From positions 62,001-126,000 of the IMG/VR virus record IMGVR_UViG_3300025133_000027: a DNA stretch of 64,000 nt; one strand, 5' to 3'. Below the pieces are notes generated by a model. The model was given only the letters and a program-made list of their open reading frames with translations, was not told the origin of the DNA and searched no databases. The stretch is from a virus. Every line of letters begins with the position of its first letter. Positions within the stretch are counted from its first letter, which is position 1. Both the position numbers and the translations under genes were made by a program. Shown piece by piece: positions 15,390 through 24,217 of this stretch.

Positions 15390-18300
15390 ATGCCTAAACC
15401 AACTATACCAACAGTAACATTTGAAGAAATAAGAGAAATCACTAATAAAAGTGCCTTCTTCAAAGATGAACCATATAAAAGTGGCAAAGATGGCTTAATT
15501 CTTATAAGTGATCCTTTAAAAGAGAGAGATAAACTCGAAGCTCTTACCTTAGTTACAAACTGCCTTAATAGTATTTGGAACTTTAAGCATGTAGAGTTAT
15601 TTACAAATATTGAATACAAAAGCGGTAGTGATAAAGACGTAGTAATGACGCCAGCGTTAGAGACTACAATAAGAAAGATTCAACTTGGAGAATACGAGAC
15701 TCCTTTCTCGCAAGCATTGTCTAAATTTTATAAAATAACAGATGATAATTTAGGTATAATAGATAAAAGAACCTATAATTCAATAGTTTCACACTCTCTA
15801 TATAAGTGGTTTAGAGAGACTTACTTAACCGGGACGAACCTAGGTGACTACCTATCAGAAGGAAAGGCTTCTGACTTGTCTGCTATCAGTTGGGAAAAGA
15901 CTGAAATGGCTTTGGGTGAATCAAGAATCTTTATCGAAAAAAAAGAAGAGCAACCAAAAATTCTTGTTGTATTCAAACAAGCAAAATCTGTTGACGATAT
16001 AAAAGAGAATATAAAAATATACACAGATTGGGCTAGTGACCTTGTAAGAGGTTTTGTTTTTAGAGATACTAAAGACATTAAACCAGAAGTCTTTTACAGA
16101 ACATCACTTAGAGAAGGCACAGATATAACTAAAATCTGTGTCTCATATAACTTTGTTGATGTTTTATTATCTAAGCAAGATGATAGCAGTCAATCGATTG
16201 AGGAAGAAGAGCTTATTAAATTAATTACGAGTTCCAAGGTTTCTATGTATAAAACTTCCTTTAAAGGGGAACTAGGCGTAGACTCAATTAAGACAATTAG
16301 TGAAAAAACCCTAAGACTCTCAGAAAAACTAAAGAGTGAGGTTTCTAACGAGTTTAAGACTGTAGACTTGTTCCTAAAAGAGAAAGAAGACTTAGCAGAA
16401 GAACTAAACAACTATGGAATGGCAGATAAAGAAGAAGCCGTTGCTATAATAGAGAGCGAAGAATACCCATTAAGTATCCCAAATTGGGGAGATGCCCTGG
16501 TAAGTTTATATACAAGAATCTTTGAGATCTATGTTAAGGAAAAGAAAAGAAATCTAAAATTCCTAAACTTCAATAACAAATTGCATGAAGAAGCTATTGA
16601 ATTTTATTACGATAAGAATAGAAACTTGACAGGTATTCTAGCAGAGCCTATTTCTGGTTCAAAAATTAGCTCCAAGAAACCAGAAAAACAATCTATAACA
16701 ATACCTTTTGATGCAACAAACCCAAAATATCAGATTAAAGTTCCAGATTCTAAAAAAGAAAAAAAAGTAATACTTGTTACTGATATTGCACTCAAGAGTG
16801 AAGACTCTAAGAACGATATATTGGTTGTTAATGAGGGAGAGATCTTTCCAAAGCTTAGAGATAACCTATCTTATGTTCTTAAGAGTGAGGAACAGATTAG
16901 TTTTATAAGCAATTATAGTTATCACTTCCCGCTTGTGCCACTAAAATCTATACATAATCTGTTTATGATTAACCAGTCTTTTCTAAAAGAAGATAAACTT
17001 GGTTGGGATACTTTTCTAAGTAAATATCACTACCCATTATTAAACATCCACCCATCAGGAAAGAAAAAAGAAAAAAAAGCAGACCCTTTTGATCTAGATG
17101 GAGCACCAGATTCTAATAAAATAGGGAAGAAAGACTTCGATAAGTCATATGCATATAAGGTTGCATTGGTTCCCGCACTAGTTTCTAAGTATAATTGTTA
17201 TGATGATCTACTTGAGATTATTGACGGAGGGGATCTTCATAGTATCCTTAACTTCTTTTTCGTTAAGTTTCCATGGCAAGAACTCTTGATGAGAGCCATC
17301 ATCGAACATAGAGATCGTCTAGAGTCTCTTGGGGTATCATCTGGCGTGATGGATTGCATTGAGGGAATAGATTTAAATAAGATATTAGCAGCCTATAGAA
17401 ATCTTCTAGCTCTCTGGGACAATAAAGAGAATATTTTAGTTGGCTTGGTTCCTACTTCGCCAACGATTCCGTTCTTAGAATATGTTCAACTAATTGACTT
17501 TACTGCTGAAATGCGCCAGCGTCTTGTTGAAGTAATCGCAGAAGCTCTTCTCACTGCTCTTGAATCCCTTATTGGTTTTGGTGTAAGAGATCTATTGAAT
17601 ATGTGTGACTTAGATCTAGAAGAAATCAATGCCTTGGCTCGTTCAAGAGATAAAAGTGAATCCTTTTCAAAGAATCCGAACCCCAATGGTGGAGGCGCTG
17701 GTGATCCTGGGTATGAAAATAAGGTGAATCACTTTAGTTGTTCTCTTATGGAGATGCTAAAGGATTCTAATACTGATTTTAGTATCATTTTTGGTGAGTT
17801 GAAAACCAGAGCCTTGATTTCAGGTGAAACTGACATATGCGATTTTAAAAAGTATTTAGATTTAGTATCGAAAACCCTAGACGCTACTGAATTACGAAAA
17901 TTACTATCAGGTTCTGCAAATGCAGACACAGTAGATATAGCAATTTCTTTAACGAAAGGAATATTGGCTGGTCCAACTGCTTATAGAACTGGTTCACAGA
18001 GGTTCTTTAAGTATATTGGAAGCTTAGTTAGTACTAAGAAGTGTATTGTAGATGAAGCTAACAGTTTGAATTTTGAAGTTGGAGTCTGCCCGGAAGACAA
18101 ACTTCTTAAGAACAAAAAGCGTATCGAAGGAATGATCAAGAATAAGAATCTTGGGGACGATTACTTAGCTGATATCACAAATGATGCACTAGATGGACTC
18201 GCTCTGCTTTGTAGGCAGTTTAATAACTTAACTGGCGATGTTTTCGAGATATCAGCAAAACTTCCATCTATCATAAATGAATTCGGTAAGAACACTCTCC

Positions 18301-19016
18301 AAAAATCAGTAGACTTTCCCATTTCTAGCTTTAAAGGGCTTAATACCATTCTGAGAGAACAAACCAACCAAGGCTTTAGCTCTAATCCCGATACTCCTGG
18401 CGGCCTTTATGCTATACTCAATAAGATCTATAACCATGATATTGTTAGTGTAACGAAAGTACCCAAGACAGATGTTTTCTATCCTCTGATAGATTTAGAT
18501 AAAAAATATCAGAGTATTAGTGAAGATATATCTATATCTTCAAGCGGGACTATTGTTTTTGGGAAAACGCTCACTGTTGATAAAGATGGTGTTTTAAGGC
18601 ACAACAAAGAAGATACTGAGGTTGAATTGGCACCTGTTATAGTAAATAATGAAGAATATGGCGTTTGTGAGTTTATCATCGAATCAACCTCAAGTGCTCT
18701 TAAGTTGAATAAGGAAGGTGTTCCAAAGTATAATGATTATGTAGACCGTCAAGTAAAAACGACAAATCTTAAAATGTCATCTTTATCATTAGAAGAAGAT
18801 GTTTTAGATATTCTAGGTGATGAGGTACGATTGTCTGAATTGCTAGATAAACTATTTGATCCAAAAAAACATGAAAAAGATTCAGATTATCACAAGAAAT
18901 TTAAAAATGTGGTTCAAGACTCAGGTAAAGACCCGTCAAGAGAAATTGGAAATTTAATGCTTTATAAAAAAATATTAGAGGAAAGTAAGATTTGTGAAAA
19001 AAAGGTGGAGAAATAA
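15390..19016 (+). CDS. large virion-associated protein, probable baseplate component
   Basis: This 1208-residue protein has no domain I can name. It is mostly polar and charged, with predicted helices. A Gly/Asn-rich linker (NPNPNGGGAGDPGYE) lies near residue 770, and a low-complexity Lys segment (GKKKEKKADPFDLDGAPDSNK) near residue 560. Cysteines are scattered and no membrane span is seen. It follows the spike-like gene and precedes, by one base, a 523-residue unknown and the gp25 and gp6 genes. A baseplate wedge or hub role is therefore likely by position. It has ATG with a weak ribosome site. Confidence 0.6.
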   Translation: MPKPTIPTVTFEEIREITNKSAFFKDEPYKSGKDGLILISDPLKERDKLEALTLVTNCLNSIWNFKHVELFTNIEYKSGSDKDVVMTPALETTIRKIQLGEYETPFSQALSKFYKITDDNLGIIDKRTYNSIVSHSLYKWFRETYLTGTNLGDYLSEGKASDLSAISWEKTEMALGESRIFIEKKEEQPKILVVFKQAKSVDDIKENIKIYTDWASDLVRGFVFRDTKDIKPEVFYRTSLREGTDITKICVSYNFVDVLLSKQDDSSQSIEEEELIKLITSSKVSMYKTSFKGELGVDSIKTISEKTLRLSEKLKSEVSNEFKTVDLFLKEKEDLAEELNNYGMADKEEAVAIIESEEYPLSIPNWGDALVSLYTRIFEIYVKEKKRNLKFLNFNNKLHEEAIEFYYDKNRNLTGILAEPISGSKISSKKPEKQSITIPFDATNPKYQIKVPDSKKEKKVILVTDIALKSEDSKNDILVVNEGEIFPKLRDNLSYVLKSEEQISFISNYSYHFPLVPLKSIHNLFMINQSFLKEDKLGWDTFLSKYHYPLLNIHPSGKKKEKKADPFDLDGAPDSNKIGKKDFDKSYAYKVALVPALVSKYNCYDDLLEIIDGGDLHSILNFFFVKFPWQELLMRAIIEHRDRLESLGVSSGVMDCIEGIDLNKILAAYRNLLALWDNKENILVGLVPTSPTIPFLEYVQLIDFTAEMRQRLVEVIAEALLTALESLIGFGVRDLLNMCDLDLEEINALARSRDKSESFSKNPNPNGGGAGDPGYENKVNHFSCSLMEMLKDSNTDFSIIFGELKTRALISGETDICDFKKYLDLVSKTLDATELRKLLSGSANADTVDIAISLTKGILAGPTAYRTGSQRFFKYIGSLVSTKKCIVDEANSLNFEVGVCPEDKLLKNKKRIEGMIKNKNLGDDYLADITNDALDGLALLCRQFNNLTGDVFEISAKLPSIINEFGKNTLQKSVDFPISSFKGLNTILREQTNQGFSSNPDTPGGLYAILNKIYNHDIVSVTKVPKTDVFYPLIDLDKKYQSISEDISISSSGTIVFGKTLTVDKDGVLRHNKEDTEVELAPVIVNNEEYGVCEFIIESTSSALKLNKEGVPKYNDYVDRQVKTTNLKMSSLSLEEDVLDILGDEVRLSELLDKLFDPKKHEKDSDYHKKFKNVVQDSGKDPSREIGNLMLYKKILEESKICEKKVEK

Positions 19017-20588
19017 ATGTTAGGATATGACGCAGTAAACGCAGCCCTACAATCTTTAGGAGTAAGAGAACACATATCCTCTTATTTGTCTTTGTATTTC
19101 CTGTTTTCTTTTCCTTCATTCAGCATGATTGAAAAAGAATCTCAGGCAATCAACAAGATTACTGATTATTACATAAAAAAATTCAAAGAAGAATTTAAAC
19201 CAAACTTAAACCTTTTATACTTGGCTGCAATCTTTGATATAGATCCAAAGTATGATTTCGCTAAATATGGGGAAGATGAGAAAGCTTCTTGTAAAATACT
19301 AAAAGAAGGAGAAGGCTACTTAAACCAGATCTTTCAAGAAGTATTAAACGGCTTAATTTCTAAATCAATTATTGGTAAAGAAGGTTTGCCTTCCTACCAG
19401 AGTTATTTGGAAAGCCTCACCCTAATGAATATCCCAACATCTAAGTTCATCACCTATGAACAAGAGTTGACCTATACAACCTCTGCCCCTGGCAAACCGT
19501 TTGTAAATGGTCACTTTTTCAAGTGGGCAAACCCGGTGCCAGCCTTAAGTCATGTGTCAACAATTCTTGAAGGATACCCAGATACTTTCAATTCGATACA
19601 AAGACCGGGTATTAATTTTAATCTTGAAAAATTCAACTTTTTCAATAGTGCATCTTTACCTTCTACGTCTGATCTTTCTTTCTTAGAGTCAAATCAGAAG
19701 TTCTTTTTTGAGTTTTATTTCTTTGGAGATCGTAACTTAAGGAAGGAACGATATCTTTCTTTTGAAGAAGTTTTTATGATGAAAGAGTGGGACAGAAAAT
19801 TTGTGGTGACGGGCATGGGAGTGAGGCTTATGACTTTTATCTCCCCTGAAGAATTTAGTGGCACTCCATATAACACTTGGTTCAAAAACAATTTTTCAAT
19901 TTGGAATATAAATTCTTTTAATGTTTCTTACGAGAAAACAGATTTAGGATACAAGTCAAAGAAAAAGACACAAAGAGATCACATTATAGAAAAAGGAACT
20001 TTCTCTGAAATACTCAAGCAAAAACCCAAGACAGCTATAAATATCATTTCAGAAGAAGAAGGATTAATTTACGATAAGGCAATGGTTGTAAATTATGATA
20101 CATCTGGTTCTCTCGATAAAGAGGGAAAAGCAACCATACCAACAATTCATACGCGATTCCCAGCAATTTTGGTGAATAAGGAAGAGTTTGGCATAGATAG
20201 TTTATTTAATAAAGCGTTTGAGGAAATAGACAAGCTTTCACTTGACAAAATAAACAAATTCCCAGTAGGCGCACCTGGGCAAATGCTAAAAAGCAATATT
20301 GATAATGTGGTAGCCGGGAAGATTGCGGAGACACTTTACAATGATCTTCTTAAGAAAGCAGAAGGATTAACTAGTTTGATTATATCAGATGATAAGACTA
20401 AGAAGTATTTTACAAAAATAATTCCAATCGAAACATTACTTACACTCGGGCCTATTTACTATAGCAGTCTCGCTGAGGAGACTGGTATACGCGAGGAGCT
20501 TAAGAACTTAGATGGTTTTGTGTATAAGGATTACTTAAAGAGTATTAACGATTTATTAGAAAACCTATCTAAATTTGATGAATATTAA
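19017..20588 (+). CDS. virion-associated protein, probable baseplate component
   Basis: This 523-residue protein starts immediately after the preceding stop, behind AAGGTGGAG. It begins MLGYDAVNAALQSLGVREHISSY and is rich in Phe and Tyr (WANPVPALSHVSTILEGYPD, FFFEFYFFGDRNLRKERYL). The hydrophobic N-terminal stretch YLSLYFLFSFPSF near residue 25 may be a buried core or a weak membrane segment. No catalytic motif is visible. It lies directly upstream of the gp25 homologue, so it is probably built into the baseplate. I cannot assign a T4 counterpart. Confidence 0.6.
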   Translation: MLGYDAVNAALQSLGVREHISSYLSLYFLFSFPSFSMIEKESQAINKITDYYIKKFKEEFKPNLNLLYLAAIFDIDPKYDFAKYGEDEKASCKILKEGEGYLNQIFQEVLNGLISKSIIGKEGLPSYQSYLESLTLMNIPTSKFITYEQELTYTTSAPGKPFVNGHFFKWANPVPALSHVSTILEGYPDTFNSIQRPGINFNLEKFNFFNSASLPSTSDLSFLESNQKFFFEFYFFGDRNLRKERYLSFEEVFMMKEWDRKFVVTGMGVRLMTFISPEEFSGTPYNTWFKNNFSIWNINSFNVSYEKTDLGYKSKKKTQRDHIIEKGTFSEILKQKPKTAINIISEEEGLIYDKAMVVNYDTSGSLDKEGKATIPTIHTRFPAILVNKEEFGIDSLFNKAFEEIDKLSLDKINKFPVGAPGQMLKSNIDNVVAGKIAETLYNDLLKKAEGLTSLIISDDKTKKYFTKIIPIETLLTLGPIYYSSLAEETGIREELKNLDGFVYKDYLKSINDLLENLSKFDEY

Positions 20589-20590
20589 TT

Positions 20591-20980
20591 ATGGCACAAG
20601 GAATATCACTAGACTTACCAATAAGGACTGACAAAATCGATGGACACTATGTGCTCACCAAATCCCTAGAAGATACAGTCCGTAATAATTTCAAAAACCT
20701 AATCTTAACCGTAAGAGGCGAACGTATAATGGATCCTGAATTTGGTGTCGGGGTTCATCAGTTGTTGTTTGAAAACTCATCTACTTCGCTATTGGATGCT
20801 CTGGAAGGTGCAATTATTTCGCAGACAGCCAGATACTTGCCATTCGTTCAGATTATAAACGTAGAAATAAATAATTTATCGGATGATAATAAGCTTGAGT
20901 TACGGATTAATTATCTAATTAAACCGTTGAGTGTTAACGATGTATTAGCTATTAATATTTCTAAAGGAACAATTAGATAA
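20591..20980 (+). CDS. gp25: T4 gp25-like baseplate wedge protein
   Basis: This 129-residue protein has the length and pattern of the gp25 / GPW family. LEDTVRNNFKNLILTVRGERIMDPEFGVGVHQLLFE carries the conserved R-G-E-R and DPxFG motif. It then shows an alternating helix-strand pattern ending in INYLIKPLSVNDVLAINI. Family members form the inner baseplate wedge with gp6 and gp53, and an equivalent exists in type VI secretion (TssE). Its stop overlaps the ATG of the gp6-like gene, its expected partner, which supports the call. Confidence 0.88.
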   Translation: MAQGISLDLPIRTDKIDGHYVLTKSLEDTVRNNFKNLILTVRGERIMDPEFGVGVHQLLFENSSTSLLDALEGAIISQTARYLPFVQIINVEINNLSDDNKLELRINYLIKPLSVNDVLAINISKGTIR

Positions 20981-22773
20981 TGCCAAAACAAAAACCACCA
21001 GTATCATATACGAACAGAGACTTCTCTTCAATTAAGAAGGATTTGATTAACTATGCCAAAGTATATTATCCAGAGACATACAAAGACTTTAACGACGCCT
21101 CTTTCGGCTCGTTGTTGTTTGATTTAGTGTCTTATGTTGGCGACTCAATGTCGTTTTATATCGATTATCAAATGAACGAATCGATGATGGATACTGTGTT
21201 AGACCCAGACACGGCCATTAAGGTCGCTAAAAGAAGAGGTTATAAATTAAGTGGCTCTCCATCCTCAACCGGAACTGCTGCTTTTTATGTAACCGTGCCC
21301 GCGACTTCCGATGGAACCCAGCCAGAAACTGACCTTATCCCAATTCTAAAGAAAGGCTCGACACTTTCCTCAACCTCTGGAGCGAGCTTCATATTAAGTG
21401 AGGATGTAGATTTTTCAAAAGCATCAACTTTAATCACAGTTGCAGAGGTAGCTAACGACGGGTCGGTATCATCTTATGCTATGAAGGCTTACGGAGAAAT
21501 CCTATCAGGTGAGTTAAAGAGTGAATTCTTTACGGTTGGTTCTTATGAAAAATTTAGGAAACTTACTCTTGATGATGATAATGTTACTGAGATTTTACTA
21601 GTGACTGATTCTGAAGGTAGGCAATATTACGAAGTTGATTACTTGGCGCAAGATACGGTAATGAAGCCAATAAGAAATCTTGGAACTGATTTTGAACAAG
21701 CACCTTTCATAATTAAAGAGATGCAGGTGCCAAGAAGGTTTACTGTTGATTATGATTTAGAAGGTGTGGCAACAATCCAGTTTGGACATGGTTCTGAACA
21801 AGAACTGATTGATAAAACATTTCCAGACCCAAGAGATGCAGTCCTTCAATTACACGGCAGGGATTATATATCAGATACTTCTTTTGACCCAAACCTAGTT
21901 AGCAAAACTGAAAAGTTTGGAATATCTCCAACAGATACTACTCTCTTGGTTGAGTATCGTAAGAACACCGAAGCTGTTTTAAATATAGCTGTTGGGGGTA
22001 TCGACTTAGTATCTAATGCTATTATTGAATTCCGACAAAGTAATACTTACTCGAAACAACAAGCACTTTCGTTAATATCAGAATTTGAGGTTGAGAATGA
22101 AGAAAGAATTGTTGGTCAAGTATCTTTATTGAATGTTGATGAAATAAGAGAACTAGCTCTTGCAGCAAACGCAGCGCAAAATAGAGCTGTGACAAAGAAT
22201 GACTATGTTTCTGTTATCTATAGAATGCCTGCTAAGTATGGCAATTTAAAAAGAGCCAATGTTTTACAAGATAAAGACTCTTTCAAGCGTAACTTAAATA
22301 TATATGTGTTGGCAGAAGATGAAAATGGAAAGTTAGTAAAAGCGAGCACGACCCTTAAAAGAAATCTTAAGGCTTGGATCTCAAACTACAAGATGATGAA
22401 TGATACAATTGATATCTTGGATGGAAATATTGTTAATATTGGACTTGAGTTTGAAGTAATTTCTAGTATCGGGGAGAACAAGACTAGGGTCTTAAATGAT
22501 TGCCTACGTGCTCTTAAGGAAAATTTAGGTAGTAAACTAAATATGGGAGAGCCTCTCATCCTTGGTAGGTTATATAAAATCCTAAATGATGTTGATGGGG
22601 TAGAAGATACCAAGTCTGTTAATATAGTAAAGAAGACAGGTTCTTCTTATAGCAACGTAGTTTATGAGGTTAAAGAGAGACTTAAGTCTTCTGGAAGAAT
22701 TTTAACAGTTGCAGAGAATGCTGTTCTAGAAATAAAATATTTCGACACAGATGTAACCGGGGTGGTAATGTAA
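20980..22773 (+). CDS. gp6: T4 gp6-like (baseplate J) baseplate wedge protein
   Basis: This 597-residue protein starts with the signature of the gp6 group in T4-like marine phages. YTNRDFSSIKKDLINYAKVYYPETYKDFNDASFGSLLFD is followed by YVGDSMSFYIDYQMNESM. Later the baseplate-J-like core appears, with NAAQNRAVTKNDYVSVIYRMPAKYGN, and a C-terminal dimerisation-like segment. T4 gp6 (660 residues) forms the ring that joins the wedges. It is translationally coupled to gp25 and to the next structural gene. Confidence 0.82.
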   Translation: MPKQKPPVSYTNRDFSSIKKDLINYAKVYYPETYKDFNDASFGSLLFDLVSYVGDSMSFYIDYQMNESMMDTVLDPDTAIKVAKRRGYKLSGSPSSTGTAAFYVTVPATSDGTQPETDLIPILKKGSTLSSTSGASFILSEDVDFSKASTLITVAEVANDGSVSSYAMKAYGEILSGELKSEFFTVGSYEKFRKLTLDDDNVTEILLVTDSEGRQYYEVDYLAQDTVMKPIRNLGTDFEQAPFIIKEMQVPRRFTVDYDLEGVATIQFGHGSEQELIDKTFPDPRDAVLQLHGRDYISDTSFDPNLVSKTEKFGISPTDTTLLVEYRKNTEAVLNIAVGGIDLVSNAIIEFRQSNTYSKQQALSLISEFEVENEERIVGQVSLLNVDEIRELALAANAAQNRAVTKNDYVSVIYRMPAKYGNLKRANVLQDKDSFKRNLNIYVLAEDENGKLVKASTTLKRNLKAWISNYKMMNDTIDILDGNIVNIGLEFEVISSIGENKTRVLNDCLRALKENLGSKLNMGEPLILGRLYKILNDVDGVEDTKSVNIVKKTGSSYSNVVYEVKERLKSSGRILTVAENAVLEIKYFDTDVTGVVM

Positions 22774-24215
22774 TGGGCGTAAAGAGATTTTATTCTACAA
22801 AAGATAATACAATTACAAATGCTTTTAAGGCAGGCTTGACTATACGAGGAACTGGCTCTAATATGGGCGAATCAGATATTCTTGAGGTATACTCAATCTA
22901 TGGACAAGCATCTTCGGCTTCCTCTGAGAAGTCAAGAATTTTAATTGATTTTCCTATTTTAACAACTATCGCTCAAAGTAGGGATTCTGGAGAACTACCT
23001 ACTAGTGGAACTGATAATCTATCTTTCTACTTGAGGCTCTATAATGCAGAACACTCTCAAACACTCCCAAAACAATTTACACTTGTGGTTGCGCAAGCAT
23101 CAAGTTCCTGGAATGAGGGAACTGGTCTTGATATGGATGAGTTTTCTGACAGTGGCTACTCCAACTGGATATACCGCAGTAGCTCGGCACCATGGGTTGA
23201 CGAAGGTGGTGATATATTATCGGGTTCGGCAGACACCACAGGTTCACAGCTCTTTGAACTAGGAACCGAAGACTTGCTTATCAATGTAACACCTATTGTT
23301 GAAGACTGGCTAAGTGGTGATAGTTCTTCAAATGGATTTGCTGTTTTCTTGACATCCTCGCAGGAAACTGCTACCGAGTCTTATTATACAAAGAAATTTT
23401 TTGCTAGGAATAGTGAATTTCATATGAAAAGACCTTGTCTAGAAGCAAGGTGGAATTCTTCAAGGGGAGATGATTCCGAGACTTTTTATAAGAGTAGCTC
23501 GTTAGCACCGGCAGCAGATAATCTAAACACTTTATATCTTTACAACAAGATTAGAGGACAATTAGTTGATATTCCATCTGTTGCTCAGGGTGAGATCCTT
23601 GTGTCAGTTCACGAAACTGTTGGGACCCCTGCTCTGCCCTTGCCTGTTGGTGGGGGTGTGGTAGCTGGTGCTGACACTAATGTGACCGGCTCATGGGCTT
23701 CTACGGGCATTTATGAGGCTACTTTTGCGATGAGCCACTCAATCTCTAGCTTCGTGCCTGTATGGAAAACTAATACGGAAGAGTTTCACACCGGCTCAAG
23801 TATAACTGTAAACTCATTTGATTCACAAGACTACTACCCTGATAGAGAATATATATTTAAAATTAAGAATCTTAAAAAATCTTACAGTGAAGACGAAAAG
23901 ATGAGATTAAGACTCTTTGTAAGACATAAAAATTGGTGCCCTACTAATTATACAGTATCTAACACAACAGCTTCTAATGAAATACTTGAAGATGTATTTT
24001 GGAAAGTTGAACGTGTTGTTGATAAGTTTGATATCATTGACTATGGAACTGGTAGTACTCAACACACTCTACTTTCATATGATAGTGAAGGGAACTACTT
24101 TGATTTTGACACAAGCATTCTTGAAAAAGGTTATCAATATGCATTTAAATTTATATATAACATTGCAGGTGAGTATCATGAAGCAAAGAATGAGTTTAGA
24201 TTTAGGGTTGAGTGA
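22773..24215 (+). CDS. virion structural protein with DNRLRE-like module
   Basis: This 480-residue, Ser/Thr/Gly-rich protein is mainly beta. Residues about 30-225 look like a DNRLRE-type carbohydrate-binding beta-sandwich: LSFYLRLYNAEHSQTLPKQFTLVVAQASSSWNEGTG, then LLINVTPIVEDWLSGDSSSNGFAVFLTSSQE. In that module an Ile/Val-Thr-x-x-Val-x-x-Trp motif precedes a Gly-Phe strand. The C-terminal half is beta-rich with ITGS-like turns. The gene lies between gp6 and the giant LamG protein, so it is probably at the baseplate periphery and may take part in host-surface contact. The module call is from memory of the pattern. Confidence 0.55.
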   Translation: MGVKRFYSTKDNTITNAFKAGLTIRGTGSNMGESDILEVYSIYGQASSASSEKSRILIDFPILTTIAQSRDSGELPTSGTDNLSFYLRLYNAEHSQTLPKQFTLVVAQASSSWNEGTGLDMDEFSDSGYSNWIYRSSSAPWVDEGGDILSGSADTTGSQLFELGTEDLLINVTPIVEDWLSGDSSSNGFAVFLTSSQETATESYYTKKFFARNSEFHMKRPCLEARWNSSRGDDSETFYKSSSLAPAADNLNTLYLYNKIRGQLVDIPSVAQGEILVSVHETVGTPALPLPVGGGVVAGADTNVTGSWASTGIYEATFAMSHSISSFVPVWKTNTEEFHTGSSITVNSFDSQDYYPDREYIFKIKNLKKSYSEDEKMRLRLFVRHKNWCPTNYTVSNTTASNEILEDVFWKVERVVDKFDIIDYGTGSTQHTLLSYDSEGNYFDFDTSILEKGYQYAFKFIYNIAGEYHEAKNEFRFRVE

Positions 24216-24217
24216 TA

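Noticed and set aside
20036-20043. Exact TATAAATA box
   Set aside because: It lies deep inside a structural gene, more than 500 bases from the next start; such boxes are expected by chance in AT-rich DNA.
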